The notes: generated by a model from the letters alone, not told the origin. A stretch of 64,000 bases of DNA from Heterobilharzia americana (GCA_944470555.2 OX104127.1:129953113-130017112), one strand, 5' to 3'; positions 1-12,600 are shown, counted from the stretch's first letter. Numbers and translations are program-made.

Positions 1-2229
1 TGCAAAATGTAAACTAGTGAAACTGCAGCACAACACTTGTTGGTAGCAAAAATTAGTTACGTGGAAAAATTAGGACCTTCACGCCAAAGCGATTCACATG
101 AATAAATTTAAGCTGCTTTATCTAATATACATTTACGTTTTTATGAAAGTTTACACCTTAGGTTTTAAGAAGCTACTATCTAGACAAAAGATCGGTACAT
201 GACACCAAAATGATCCCTCACCATGTGATCCTTTCTTAACGTGGAGATATAAACTGTGGTTGATTGGATTTTTAGGTATTTACCTCCTAAAAGATAACTT
301 TATCCAAACCTATATTGATATAGGTCTCTTACATTAATGTTCCTAATCTTGCAAATAAATTTGGCGTGCTAGAAACTTTGATGGATGCGTTATATAGATT
401 CGTAGAAATATGACTTATACCTTATCCAAATGAAACGACAATGATCTCCAGAAAGAAAATTAGCGGTGATGAAGCAGGAAAATAAGTGTAGTGTGGCAGT
501 AATTTATCTCACTGATGACCTTCAAGTACATTGCTTGTTTTTAGTAGTAAATGAAACAAACATTTATGAGATAAAATTTTATGATCTTCCATTTCAAAAA
601 TGAATAGATCTTGTTAACAAGATAGGGCATAGTCTATTAAATTGTAGGAAAAGGTAACCAACAGAGGTGGAAGCTTCCGCCGTCTCAGTAAATTTTAATG
701 CATTCGGTAAAAATGAGATTCAAACAAAGTTTATAGCTCACCTTATAGTATGTTAATCCTCTTTATAATAAAGCACGCCCTTAAACAGCAAATCTTTCAT
801 GTGTTTCGGCCTAAGTAGCGAATCTTCCCCTCCAGATCTTGTGCCAATGCATGAAACCGATGATCTATTAAACGCTAGAATTCTTTTTCGGCTAATTGAC
901 AGTACCTATGCGGCCCTTTCCTTAGAACTTAAAGCCATTGATGCGGCTAGTGTCCATGTTTATCACCGTATAAAGTTACAATACGTGAACACTATAGTTA
1001 TGGCAGAAAAGCTTTGAATGAAAGACTGACGAACAGACTCAATATTAGCTCTTTATTATTTGTGAAGTAAATTTTAACGTGCCCTTAAAGTTGCAGCAAC
1101 TTATATACCTTCGTCAATTCCACATATACCCTGAGTGTAGACTGACTCAACTAAGTGGTGACGAATGGTCTTAAAACGACATTCTCAATTTCGTGTAAAG
1201 GTTTACTGGTCGACTTGATCTGCTTTCTTGTCTCAGCACAACATTAGTTTAAGACATCAACGACATTCATGGTTTCATTGTTCACACACCGAAATTGACT
1301 TGTTAGATCAAGCTGTTAATTAATCGGACTCTGTGCTATAAAATGTGACTCCGCATCTTCTTTCAGTAATTTAAAGACCTGAGTGAAGTGCCCAGTTTTA
1401 TTAACCAAAAGAATTGAAGTCATTAAGCGATCTAAAAAATAACGTGCTTCCCCTATTCTCAAAGCGCGAAGAGTATTCTGCAAACTATGGTTACGACTAA
1501 ACAAAACCAGACGTTTTTCTGCATCCAATAGACAAGCTAACGCACAAACAGTAATTCTGCTAGGGAATTCGCCAGAAAAGGGTTGTCATGCTCTGTTAGA
1601 AATGAATGATCTCATACCGGTGTTCACCATTTGAACACTCTGACGAATATTTGTAGCTCAGATGTTTGCTGTTGGTTCCACTGCATTCTCTGAGCTAACA
1701 AGTTCAATCTATCGGACCAACTAGCTAAGGAAAAAACATAAATAGGTACTTTTAAATCCCTAATGATTTCTTTTGTACTGACATCACATTTTTCACTTTT
1801 ATTAGGATTGACGTTTTCCTACGCAGCCGCAAGAGATTTTGAAAAGTGAGGTACAATGAATTTTACGTGGAACTGCTTTTATTCTACAGAAATACCGACA
1901 AGTTAGACTCCTAATTAGTCAAGCTGTGTCAACTTCTACAATGAAGATGCTCAAAACGGAACTGAGTCTTCATACGTATATCTGCTGTCAACATATACGA
2001 ATACACATATGACACACTATCCAAAATTCTAAACTGTAACGACAAAGTGGGATTTTTAGTTCAAACCTCCCGTCTTATATGTGATAAAACAGCCTATAGT
2101 GGAACAAAAAATAGCTGACTCTAGTCAGCAATTGAGAATGAAAGAAGCGGTTTATTACACATTACCTCTGCCCCAGTTTTATTCCTACCGTAACCATTTA
2201 AGCCCTTTGAATCATTTCTAACTGCCGTG
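1..2229. other. No gene recognised
   Basis: Open frames here are short (at most about 70 codons), have no recognisable domain and no linked splice signals. Base composition looks richer in G+C than the part of the window beyond about 19 kb. I see no tRNA, LTR or simple repeat. It is probably old degenerate repeat, but this is inference. Confidence 0.5.
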
Positions 2230-2640
2230 AATTAATCTCACCTACTTAAGTTCTTCATATTTTTGCACGCCTCCTCACCTTACTTGGGTGTAAGTGGATT
2301 ACTCCATTAGTTCACTTCTCTTTCTTTTTTTACTCACACAAATTTGCCCTTCTAAGTTTTCTCTTTACTACCCCTAACTCTCTGTAACGACTAGTCCAAA
2401 CAACTGTCTGGCAACTCGACGTCTGGAGAAGCCAACTGTACCACAGCCAAAGTCAAAATAACCAACATTTTACCTTCTGCTCTATATACCAGAGCTATAG
2501 CAGATGAGTGAGTGGGTCTTCTAAATCGGAATCCGACAAAGACCTGAAACAGTTCTGCAAGACCAAGAAGCTACCAAGAAGAAATCAACCGGTTTACACA
2601 AGCTCATTAGACAGATATTAGATATTGAGACTTGTAGTAT
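2230..2640 (+). repeat. Left block of an old dispersed repeat (copy A)
   Basis: This block is diffusely but colinearly similar to 17640-18115. Shared landmarks are a pyrimidine-rich stretch with TTTTCTCTT, then an AACTGTCTG..CAAC..CGAC segment, then GAAGAAATCA.C.GGTTTA followed by AAGCTCA. The order and rough spacing agree in both copies. No coding content is recognised. The identity of the element is unknown. Confidence 0.45.
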
Positions 2641-5600
2641 CCTAATACTGTCGAATGTTTGACGAAATACCAAGGCAGATCAACCCAAAAAGCTTTCATC
2701 CGGAAGCAAAACGTAGTAATCAAGTTTAAAAAGGCTTGATCACAAACAATCTGCAGAAAACTAGAGTTTCTGACACAGTAATTAAGAGAAGTTCCATCCA
2801 ACTGTATAGTTATTTTGGAAAACCAAGGAAGGTGCCGATTAATTATCAAGCTTTCAAAGACCTTCAGGGAATAACCAGCCTACTTACAGTTTGAAAAAGT
2901 CCTATTAACTCACTTGAATTCACACAAAATTTCAAGCTTTGATAGTGTGCATTATATATGAAAAATCCAGTAATTTTCAGGATCTAACTTTCTATACAAA
3001 TTTAATGTACAGAATGAAACAGGTTTCATCTGAACAACAATTTAAAAGTTTAACTGTTTAAAAAAATAAAACTTCACTGTCACTAAAGATACAGAAACTC
3101 ACAAAGATTATTAAAAGATGGAAGGTCGATTGCTGTTACGAGTCATAACAATTGAAGCAGTAAAACAAAAGCTGGACTGACATTTGGTCTCACCTGTGTT
3201 TGTTTTCAGCATAATTTAATCCAGTCAAACCTTTGAAAGTGAAATAAGATTTGAACTTGACTTTTCTATTCCTGTTGTAGTAAGTCGGAATTCTTGCTCT
3301 CGGCAAGTGGTATTAGATCCTTTGCTTATCTCATACAAACAGGAAACGTATCTTCGCTGAAATACCTCCTTCAATGATTTACACAAGCCAACTGACCTGC
3401 ACTTCTGAATGTGAAATCCTGAGGAGCCAATACGCGCAGCATATCATGAGCTCAATCTTTTCCATTTGGCTCATAGATTCAGGGGAATCAAATTTGTTGT
3501 CTCTATAAGATAAACGGCCTGAGATTTGAGAAGTGATCTCTCTGTTTTGGGAGGCAACTAAAGTGAAGTTCCCTTTTAAAAGCCAGATGGCTAGCCCCAG
3601 TGACATTAAAAACTGGGGAGTGTAGGCTATCATCTTTCCAACCTTTTAATGCAGAAATGAGATGACAACCCTGAGACTACTTAAGTGAGTTCAAGCATTG
3701 TGACCACGTACAGCTGGCCATACTGTACAAGATAATCGACCGCCCACATTTGGAATAAGCTAAGTGTAAGATTTCACTCGCCTGTGGTGCTGCAAATGAA
3801 CCAAGTAATTTAAAACGCTATTGCCCTATAATCTTCAAATTCTCAGGGCCATCTGACGCTAAAAGTTTATCGAGCTTCGGAACAGTGGTTGAACTAGTTT
3901 TGACTTTTAAAAAACCGCTAAGATGTTAGACAGGAAAACCTGTCAACGTAAGAAGCATCTAAAAGTGACTTGTGATTTCGGAGGCACTTGGAAGCGCATT
4001 GGAATCAATCGATGAAGAAAGGCTTGGTAATCCATCGGTATCACCTAAAAACACCCCCCTAGACCCTGATGCGAGTCCTGGAATCAGCTTGGCAGAACCA
4101 CAGAATTATGTTCTCAAGACAAGCTAGTCTGATCGAAATATAGTTGATACCTTCTTTAGGAAAAATATGTCGTCAGAAAACCTGATTGCACCACCACGGC
4201 GTTTGAGTTCAATTAGAACTGTGAGGACAATAATTTTTATGGCACTTTTCAAATAGCGGCGAAGAATACTTCCTAGTTAGAAAGGCCATAATACGAAGTC
4301 CCACTCTTAGGCAACTCAAATCTATGCACTGGAGTGCCAAACTTATGAATTATATGTCTATTTGTACCCTGTCTGCTAAGAAGTGTTCATTATTGTGTAA
4401 CATTTCAATTCAGTGATCATAAAAGTCAAAGCATATCACAAAGCTGACGACGTTACTCATTGCCGAGCCATGATGCTCATCCCATATCATGGACGTGGAT
4501 TCTCCTGCCGATGGACACACTTTCTGCCTCACAAACCGAGATCACGAGTCTGGAGGTAGGTGTTTCATAAGTGTATGTAGTCAGATTACGGCACACGAAA
4601 TCGTAGACAACATATTCAATGCAGTACCTGACTCCCCCTGGGTTATTCTACCTTGCAGCGAATACGAAAGGCTTACAGGCTGTGCATTGAGTACCGTACT
4701 CAGTAACGCGGTTGGATGTACTTCTAGTGTAAGCATTCTCTCATGCTTCCTCATACGACGTAGATTAAAGGGATCGATGGATTCTCATCCTGGCAATTAT
4801 CCCGAAAAAAACTCGAATTCGTCAAAAATCTGCTCGAAAATGTACTAAATTAGAGGCTGGAAGCTCGTAGAACTAACGCCAAGAAATACGGCCTAGCATC
4901 TCCCCTGAACAGGTCTGCAAGTACCATTAGATATACGATACTTGCTCCACAACCAGGTAATCTCTGAAAACACGATTTGCGAACTTCAGGAGAGGTGTTT
5001 CTAAGCCTCAGACAAACAGAAAGAGTGAAAACAGATCTCCTTGATTCAGCAACCGGGAGGGATAGTAAAAAGATATTCCCTCGATTCTGCCGAAGCTGCT
5101 CACTCTTCCATTAGAAGCTATAACCTGTCCTACTGACAGGAAAACTTGCTTTACAGCTCCATGTTTTAAATCTGAAGGTAAGGTCAGTATCAGCAACTAC
5201 AAACCCATGGAAATAACCCTTGCTTCAACGCATTTTGAAGGGGACAATGTGTCTGCGTACCTGTTTGTGATTTTTAGACGAAATCCCAACGTGGGTCCCT
5301 GAAGAACATGATATGCGATGCATGTCACATTGACTTCCTCACCCTTATTACCAGCAGCTGTGAGGCAAGCAGAATGGTCATTCCCTTGTGCTTCCATATA
5401 TTGAAGGTGTTCGATGAGGCTTATTTCGCTCACGGTGTGCACGAACAGAATTCGCGATTGCATTCCCGATGGGGGGAGTTTTACGGCACTCCAACAACCC
5501 GAACGTAATTTACTCATGTTACCGCCTTAGGCTAAGCGACATTACGACTGCGGTTGGACTTGGGGTAAGTAAGTTTGCTTCCTAGTGCACCGAAACTCCC

Positions 5601-6944
5601 GTAGTTCAACATAGAAAAGTGCCGGCAGATTCTCACTGTCAACGGGAACCATGGCTTGATATTTGAAGTGTGTGAACGACCGTTAGCCACACCAAATTTT
5701 TTCTTAGACCCAGGCATAAGAATTCCAGTGACTTGGCTTCCGATGAGTAAGTGGCTTCAGGCAGATCCAAATCACTCAGAACCCTTAGAAGTACCATTCA
5801 TAACTCCGAAGGTAATAAATCAAGGGTCATGCTTCAGAAGTTGTTCTTTCATTCTCTTCTAAAACACCGTCCGTGAGTGTATTCAGCGCAGGTGACATAT
5901 CGAGAGGTACAGTTGTTCCTCATATTAGGAGCACTAGGAACTGTGATTGAAACAATTTTTTAAGTGTAACGCGTTGGGTTGGGAACCTTTCGGAGTATAT
6001 GACAACTTAAGTTCATCTTTTACCGTTAATTGGTTCATAAGCACCCGCACCCTCACGTTGCCTGAATCAAAGTAGCTGTAAAATGTTATGAAGGAATCAA
6101 CCACAAATTATCAACCGTCGGCGATTTTTATACCAATGGACATCACAAAATTTCACCCTTTGCAGACTTTCTGACATTTTGGACAGGCCGCCTGGAGGAC
6201 TAAGCGAAACAAGTTCATTACCACTCTTTCCTTTGTCACTCAGTAGGTTGCCCACATACGATGACTCGGTCATGCACTAAGCCAACGTCTATGCTTCCCG
6301 AGCTAAAGAGAAGATATAAGAAGTGCCACACTAATAATACGAGGGTCAAATATAATTTATAGTGTTCATTTTCAAGGTGTGAAAGTGTGGTGTCATCAAA
6401 CAAACATATGTTTATACGTGTACAACAGCTGTTGTAAGCCGCTGCAGGAGGACCAGCACCAGACATATGTCACGGAATGATTTATCTTCATGTGTTTAAA
6501 AGTGAGACCCAGGGGTGAATAGATGCTTATACGCGGCCTATTTGTTGGGTGGTGCTGAACAGTAAGACGCACGCCTCGAGGCATTTGGGACTCGTCAGCT
6601 GCATGTACCTGCATTTCAGATAATTATGTTGTTCTCCCTAAGGCTGGAATCCAGTACCCGTCACCTCAAACGCCAAAGTTCTAGGCCACAGAGACCACTT
6701 TTGCAACGAGTACTAGTTGCTACTTGTTAATGCTTGTAATGCTGTGAACCCAGGATTGAGCATGAAGTATTATCACTTGTTGTAACTGGACTACCTTGAG
6801 GGTGGTTAATTCTAGCCTGAATGGCTGAACGATGACAAACGACATTACATTCTTAAAAATTCAGGATTCACTGCACATCCAGGGGATGGAAAATAAATTC
6901 GATGGGTTGACCAGCTGTTGCTCAGCAAATGATAAATCTTACAT
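2641..6944. other. No gene recognised; possible interior of old repeat copy A
   Basis: The longest open frame is at 4489-4848 (119 codons, plus strand). It has no recognisable domain, signal peptide or membrane segment, and composition gives no reason to trust it. The stretch lies between two blocks that are only about 400 bp apart in the second copy at 18.1-18.5 kb, so it may be the interior of a longer element or later insertions. Confidence 0.4.
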
Positions 6945-7077
6945 GAATAAATGCGGACCTTTATCACACTAATCAGTACCTTATTTGTGTGTGAGTGCCA
7001 TTAACAAAAAACCAAGAAGAAAACAAGTTGGTGTATACTCATTGATCCGAGGTAAGAATGTATTTTGGAAAAGTATT
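6945..7077 (+). repeat. Right block of old repeat copy A, 5' part, interrupted by the LTR element
   Basis: The segment TATCACACTAATCAGTACCT and the sequence after it match 18520-18650. The match breaks exactly where the Gypsy LTR begins and resumes after the other LTR at 12353, so the retrotransposon inserted into this repeat. Confidence 0.65.
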
Positions 7078-7421
7078 TGTAGCGTCACACACTTCCCCAA
7101 AATCAATGGCCTAGGGTTTGACGACCTTCGACATTGATGCTGACCTTGATAGTTTAACTGGACCTTCTAAGCTGAAGGCACCCGGTCAAGCATCCTCGCC
7201 ACTTGGCACGCTGTCGTGTTACGTTGCACTGCTCGTATTCGACTCTCTAGCCGGTCAGTTAGAACGCATCGGTATTTTGGCACAACCATCCAAATATACT
7301 ATTTCATCCGACTAGGCTATGGTGTTCTTGCTTGGTCTCGTATTCGTGGGTATATAGCAAGTCCGAATAATTAGTGATTGGTCTTTGCGTCTGTCAAGTT
7401 CGCACCAGGACAAATCCTGAA
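7078..7421 (+). repeat. 5' LTR
   Basis: It begins TGTAGCGTCAC and ends near CAAATCCTGAA. It aligns along its length with 12012-12352 with scattered substitutions and a few small indels, roughly a few percent by eye. It carries the element's promoter region. Confidence 0.92.
7351..7357 (+). promoter_or_regulatory. Putative TATA box of the LTR promoter
   Basis: A GGGTATATAGCAAG context lies about 70 bp before the LTR end. The same motif occurs in the 3' LTR near 12281-12288 (GGGTATATAACAAG) and in the solo LTR. Conservation in all three copies supports a promoter role; the start site is not known. Confidence 0.5.
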
Positions 7422-7422
7422 T

Positions 7423-7440
7423 TGGTGAGCTCGACGTGAT
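7423..7440 (+). other. Primer-binding site candidate
   Basis: The sequence begins TGGTGAGCTCGACG directly after the 5' LTR. TGG is the expected complement of a tRNA CCA end. The priming tRNA was not identified. Confidence 0.5.
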
Positions 7441-7566
7441 CAAATATCCCGACGTGGTCACATCCCAGCCAATAACAAGTATTGAATTGGTGAGTCTGCT
7501 TCATTTTATATTTGTATATTATCTTCATCTCGATAACATTTATATACCCATTTACTACACTTTCTC

Positions 7567-8288
7567 ATGTCCGAACACACTCCCAAGCTTATTCATATCA
7601 AGCCGACTACGAACACGATCCAACTCGTGCCATATTGGACAGACTATGCAGAAACGTGGTTTCTGTACGCCGAAGCCAATTTTCGAGAACGGGGCGTGTC
7701 AAATCCTCATTCTCGATTTCTTGCTGTCGTGCGGTCACTACCGCGGGAATGTTTAAATGTTTTATTCTCGTGTTAAAAAAAGGAATTAAACAGGTATGTT
7801 ACAGCACACATGTTTAATCCTGAAGTAAGTGATCCTTATGCACTTCTAAAGGCCGCACTCTTGAAGAAAAGCGATCTGACAGATCGCCAGCGCCTAGACG
7901 AATTACTTCGTAACGTCGAGCTGGGCAGCAACTCAGCTACTGAAGTCCTCGCACACATGCGAGAAGTTATGGGTGCACGAACATTCAACGATGGCCTCTT
8001 CCGAGAGGTATTTCTCTCGAAACTGCAACAACCGGTGCAAACCGTGTTGGTGACACTCAGTCAGTCCCACTCGATGACCTGGCAGCCTCAGCAGATAAAA
8101 TACTGGAGATCTCCAGCAGACCCGTCTCCAACATATGTTCTGTCTGCGACAAACCAGAGCGACAGGATTCAGAGGTGACAAAGTTGTGCAACTCTGTGAA
8201 ACAGTTGCTACGATCTCGAAGTCCTAGCTCACGTAGCACTTCACAGAAACGCACCTTGGCGCATCGCAGCAAGTCGCGTGGTAGCCCT
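7567..8288 (+). pseudogene. gag-like capsid region, broken
   Basis: Gag forms the particle shell of the element. The 7567-7776 segment reads WFLYAEANFRERG and later RFLAVVRSLP, as in the capsid of invertebrate Gypsy elements. After a TAA at 7774-7776 the same frame continues as SDPYALLKAALL, then LSKLQQPVQTVL, to about 8063. Coding sense then moves to another frame, which holds a basic, serine-rich tail ending at an in-frame TAA at 8289. Thus there is one internal stop and one frameshift before the zinc knuckle. Confidence 0.75.
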
Positions 8289-8291
8289 TAA

Positions 8292-8700
8292 ACTAAACCT
8301 AGCAGGGTGGAAAACCCTGAATGGTGCTGGTTTCATAACACTTACGGGGATGAAGCCAGAAAATGTCGTAAACCATGCCGTTTTAAGAAGGACAAAACTC
8401 GGGAAACGGTCACGCCGGCACGTGCTCACGGCAACCGTAGCCGGCGGAAAAGCCGTTTGCTCTACGTCACCGACATTAAAACGAAAGTCCGCTACCTCGT
8501 CGACACCGGCGCAGAAGTTAGCGTTCTTCCAGCAACGACAAAGGAGCGTCATCACGACCCATCCTTCAATCTTCAAGCAGCCAACGGCAAGGCAATCGCG
8601 ACATTCGGGAGACAGTATGCCTACCTCAACTTAGGTTTACGCAAACCTATCCACTGGATTTCCTCCTGGCAGACGTCTCTATGCCCATCATTGGCATAGA
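8292..8700 (+). pseudogene. Zinc-knuckle-like motif and aspartic protease of the Gypsy element
   Basis: The open frame has its first Met at 8307. A Cys/His cluster (CWFHNTYGDEARKCRKPC, codons 7-24) resembles the nucleic-acid-binding motif at the gag end in flatworm and arthropod Gypsy elements. The retropepsin motif LVDTGAEVSVLP follows, with the catalytic Asp at codon 66 (about 8502). The end of the protease (PIIGIDLLNHYDLL) lies in a different frame starting near 8681, so a frameshift falls between about 8640 and 8680. The active-site triad itself is intact. Confidence 0.85.
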
Positions 8701-9822
8701 TTTGCTAAACCATTACGATCTACTCGTAGATGCTCGCCGTCGACGACTGATAGATAACAACACAAAGTTATCTATTGGCGGCACCACCTATGTAGGTCCG
8801 AGTTTAGCCATCGTTAGGACTAAACAATCAGGCGACGCGTCCTACCAGGCAGTTCTGGAGAAATATCCAGAGTTACAGCAACCGAAGCACACTCTTCCGT
8901 GCATAACCAGCAATGTTATGCATCACGTCACAACCACAGGTCCACCTGTGGCATCCAAAGCGCGCCGTTTAGCCCCCGATAAGCTCAAACGGCGAAAAAT
9001 GAATTCGACCATATGCTCGAACTGGGCATTATCAGACCGTCAAACAGTCCTTGGGCATCGCCATTGCACATGGTTCCCAAAAAGGATAGCAACGACTGGC
9101 GTCCAACCGGTGATTACCGAAGGCTTAACGCCAAAACAACTCCGGACTGCTACCCGATACCTCACGTTTACGACTTGACTGCAACCTTATGCGGAATGAA
9201 CATTTTCTCAAAAATCGACTTGGTCAAAGCGTACAACCAGATACCTATGGCAGCAGAAGATATCGCGAAAACAGCCATTATTACTCCTTTTGGCCTGTTT
9301 GAATTCCTGCGCATGCCATTTGGTCTTCGGAATGCAGCACAAACATTCCAACGCTTTATGGACGATGTCTTCCGTGGTTTGAATTTTGTTCATGTCTACA
9401 TCGATGACTGTCTAATTGCGAGTCCAGATAAGGAAACTCACCTTAAACATTTGGACCTCGCATTCGAAAGACTCAAAAAACATGGCATCACAGTTAACTT
9501 ACAGAAGTGTGAAATAGGAGTTGAATCACTCAGCTTCCTTGGGCATACCATTGACAACAAAGGTATACGCCCATTGAGAGATAAAGTGGCGGCTATCACA
9601 AACTATCCAGAGCCGACCACTGTGAAACATCTCCGCACTTTCAATGGCCTGGTAAGTTATTACCGAAGGTTTATCCCTAACTGTGCCTCTGTCATGAGAC
9701 CACTAACAGATCTACTTCGAGGAACTGCGAAGTTCGTGTCTCTGGACAACGCGGCTAGACTTGCTTTCTCTAAAGTCAAGGAAGCCATTTCGAACGCAAC
9801 CATGACCTCAACACTCCTTTGA
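8681..9822 (+). pseudogene. Reverse transcriptase domain of the Gypsy element, frameshifted
   Basis: The connecting part after the protease reads in one frame to about 9000 and the polymerase in another (9013-9822). Motifs seen in the latter are [28 protein letters not shown] (catalytic Asp, codon 69), the [17 protein letters not shown] block, and [10 protein letters not shown] with the YIDD active site at codons 129-132. [12 protein letters not shown] and [18 protein letters not shown] follow, as is normal in Gypsy elements. The polymerase core keeps its catalytic residues; the damage is the frameshift near 9000 and another at about 9800 before RNase H. Confidence 0.92.
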
Positions 9823-10800
9823 GTATTGCTGTTGATGCATCTGATTCAGCAATTGGAGCAGTTTTGCAACAGTTGACTGACAACCAGTGGCAACCGTTAG
9901 CCTTTTTCTCGAGGCGGCTGCAAGACGCGGAAACAAGATACAGTACATTTGGTAGGGAACTCCTAGCCATGTACTGTTCTGTACGCCATTTTCGACATTC
10001 TGTGGAAGGTCGTGATTTCATTATTTTCACAGACCACAAACCGTTAACGTTTTCCCTCAGCTCGGCGTCTGACAAATACTCCCCTCGTGAGTCGCGACAG
10101 CTGGATTACATTTCCCAGTTCACGTCAGACATCCGCCACATTTCTGGAGCAAACAACTCCGCAGCCGACGCACTATCTCGAATAGCTTCGATAAACTATA
10201 TCGAGGGTGTTGATCTCGTTGAACTAGCTCGGCGTCAAAAGGAAGACCTTGAGCTGCATCATGAGTTGTCGTCCACAACTCTCAAACTGCGACTTTGTCC
10301 GGTTGGATCAGACAAGGATACAATTTTGTGCGATGTCTCTGCTAGTCAACCACGCCCAATAGTTCCGAAGAGTTGTCGACGCAACGTCTTCAATACGTTG
10401 CACAAACTCTCTCATCCAGGTGTACGAGCCACCATTAGGCTTATCGCACAACGTTTCTGCTGGCCTGGGATGAACAAAGACGTTAAGGAGTGGGCCCAGT
10501 CGTGCTTAGCTTGTCAAAAGTGTAAAGTCACGCGACACACGAAAAGCCCTTTAGGCTCATTTCTAGCCCCAGACATGCGTTTCGACCACGTCCATATAGA
10601 TATTGTAGGACCCCTACCAGAATCTAATGGATGTACCTACCTTTTCACTTGTGTTGATCGTTTCACACGATGGCCGGAAGCAGTACCCATTAAAGATATT
10701 ACTGCCGAAACAGTTGCTCGTGTTTTCGTCGAAAGATGGATCGCGAACTTCGGATGTCCATCTACGTCACAACCGACCGTGGGCGCCAATTTGAGTGTGG
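9801..10800 (+). pseudogene. RNase H and N-terminal integrase of the Gypsy element
   Basis: RNase H shows [16 protein letters not shown], then GRELLA and FTDHKPL, giving Asp, Glu and Asp in the usual order (codons 6, 47 and 72 of the frame starting at 9819). [14 protein letters not shown] marks its end. The integrase zinc finger has the H..H...C..C pattern (His195, His199, Cys229, Cys232), followed by the first catalytic Asp in [14 protein letters not shown] frameshift near 10750 ends the frame before the second catalytic Asp. Confidence 0.92.
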
Positions 10801-11296
10801 ATTATTTCACGCTCTAACGGCACTTTTAGGTTGCACTCGGTTCCGAACGACAGCCTACCATCCACAAGCAAATGGCATGGTAGAGCGTTTCCATCGACAG
10901 CTGAAAGCTTCCCTTTCAGCTACAAACATACCTCAGTGGACCGAGGCTCTGCCTCTAGTCCTACTAGGTATTCGTAACGCGTTGAAAGTTGATGCTGGAT
11001 GCACTCCTGCAGAACTCGTCTATGGGACCACTCTTCGCCTACCAGGTGAGTTTGTTTCCCCTTCAACTTTCAAACATGTTTCCGACAGGGCATCTTACGT
11101 GACTAGGCTTACAAACGCAATGCGTTCAGTTAGGCCTTCTCCGATTAGACCGCAAACGACTGATGTTTTCGTCCACCCCAGTTTACAGAAGACATCACAC
11201 GTGTTTGTTCGCCACGACGCTGTTCGTCGACCACTTGAACCACCCTACGACGGGCCGTTCAAAGTGATTAAGCGACATGAGAAATTCTATAATTGA
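10736..11296 (+). pseudogene. C-terminal integrase of the Gypsy element
   Basis: The integrase core resumes in a new frame with [20 protein letters not shown] (second catalytic Asp) and [17 protein letters not shown] (third acidic residue). The domain that follows includes [17 protein letters not shown]. The end runs into [18 protein letters not shown], typical of the Gypsy integrase tail, where another frame change occurs at about 11285. Confidence 0.9.
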
Positions 11297-11534
11297 GCGG
11301 GACGGACGTGAAGATACTGTCAGTATCGACCGTTTGAAACCAGCTTATTTCGAAGGCAACCCCATTGTAAGTGACGTTTCAGCTCGCTACATCCGACCGA
11401 CGGATGACTCAATTATCGAAATTCTCGACGATGTGCCTGGTAATGCACAGCTGCAACAACCATCGGCGCAACAAAAAACACGATCAGGTCGAACCGTCAG
11501 GTTCCCAGAGTACCTGAAGTCATATTCAACTTAG
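11277..11534 (+). pseudogene. End of the Gypsy polyprotein
   Basis: The frame reads ERDGREDTVSIDRLKPAYFE, the common closing motif of Gypsy polyproteins, then a polar tail with SGRTVRFPEYLKSY and a TAG stop at about 11532. This stop is probably the natural end, since non-coding sequence and then the purine-rich tract follow. It is out of frame with the preceding integrase block. Confidence 0.85.
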
Positions 11535-11995
11535 CTGTGTGTGCCAACCATACCTTTTTTTTTCGAGGCACTATTTTTCTTATTTACCGGCAATGCACAA
11601 ACCCTCGTACACTTTGCCTTTTTATATCAATTTTTATTACCATGTAATAAAAACTAAAAAAACGGCGAAGATAAGCGTAAATTTTTATTTTTCGATATGT
11701 TTATATATAAATAATTCCCATTTTTACGCAACGTTTTCGTGGTATTAAAGACTTTTATTTATATTCCAGGTGCAACGAGCACTGGACGGAACGTCGAAAG
11801 GAACAGATGACCGCGACGACGTACAATTTCATTTATTGTATTTTATTTATTTAATCGCCACGACACCCTAGAATAAGGTTCAGACAACCAGGGGCCACCT
11901 CACGCAGTGAGCCCATCGGAAGAGTTTTACCAGTGGAGAAACCACTGGGTTTTTACTTCCGGCTGGTATCGTCTTAGGGTCCTCACGAACCCACT
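11535..11995 (+). other. 3' untranslated part of the Gypsy element
   Basis: It holds T- and AT-rich sequence, then a stretch ending in CCACTAGGGG. No further coding domain (envelope or other) is seen between the integrase tail and the 3' LTR. Confidence 0.6.
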
Positions 11996-12011
11996 AGGGG
12001 GGGAAGTGATC
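11996..12011 (+). other. Polypurine tract
   Basis: A run of G ending in GGGGAAGTGATC abuts the 3' LTR, as expected for the plus-strand DNA primer of an LTR retrotransposon. Confidence 0.7.
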
Positions 12012-12352
12012 TGTAGCGTCACACTTCCCCAAAATCAATAGCCTAGGGTTTGACGACTTCGACATTGATGCTGACCTTGATAGTTTAACTGGACTCGCTA
12101 AGCTGAAGGCACCCGGTCAAGCATCCTCGCCATTTGGCACGCTGTCGTGTTACGTTGCATTGCTCGTATTCGACTCTCTAGCCAGTTAGTTGGAACGCAT
12201 CGGTATTTTGGCATAACCATCCAAATATACTATTCCATCCGACTACGCTATCGTGTTCTTCCTTGGTCTCGTATTCGTGGGTATATAACAAGTTCGAATA
12301 ATTAGTGATTGGTCTTTGCGTCTGTCAAGTTCGCACCAGGACAAATCCTAAA
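12012..12352 (+). repeat. 3' LTR
   Basis: It starts TGTAGCGTCACACTTCCCC and ends near CAAATCCTAAA. It differs from the 5' LTR by a small 5' deletion and scattered substitutions, which suggests an old insertion. Confidence 0.92.
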
Positions 12353-12600
12353 TATTCATGACCTTGCTGACCTTAACTGAGTGAACTAGGGACTCAGAGT
12401 ACGCAGCTGTTAATCAGCACAAAGATATGTGAAATGGCGATTTGCTACACGCCGAGGCTTGCACGCAACAGCAAAAAAGGACCAAGCAGAGCAGTTGAAG
12501 CTTTAGGAGACTGGTCAGTCAATATTTCCATGTTTTCATTATTTATTTATTGGTTCCACGTCTACCTGTGTGCCAACGCCTCAGGATTGCTGGTTGAAAT
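12353..12600 (+). repeat. Right block of old repeat copy A, 3' part
   Basis: After the TATT duplication the sequence resumes the match with 18650-18860. Shared landmarks are GACTCAGA.T.CGCAGCTGTTAATCAGCACAAAGA-type sequence (with small differences) and later AAGCTTTAGGAGA and CAGT..TATTT. Together with 6945-7077 it is one repeat split by the retrotransposon. Confidence 0.65.

Larger units (their letters stand above)
7078..12352 (+). mobile_element. Decayed Gypsy-type (Ty3/mdg4) LTR retrotransposon
   Basis: The 5.28-kb element has two similar LTRs of 344 and 341 bp, a primer-binding-like site just after the 5' LTR, a purine-rich tract just before the 3' LTR and a 4-bp TATT duplication on both sides (7074-7077 and 12353-12356). 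The order gag, zinc knuckle and protease, reverse transcriptase, RNase H, integrase is that of the Gypsy group. The coding part changes frame at least five times and has in-frame stops in gag, so this copy cannot move by itself. A solo LTR of the same family is at 17285-17628. The general type recalls schistosome Gypsy elements such as Boudicca, but the family name was not verified. Confidence 0.93.

Noticed and set aside
4489..4848. 119-codon open frame on the plus strand
   Set aside because: No domain, membrane or signal motif, no neighbouring exons, and it lies in a gene-free degenerate region where frames of this length can arise by chance.
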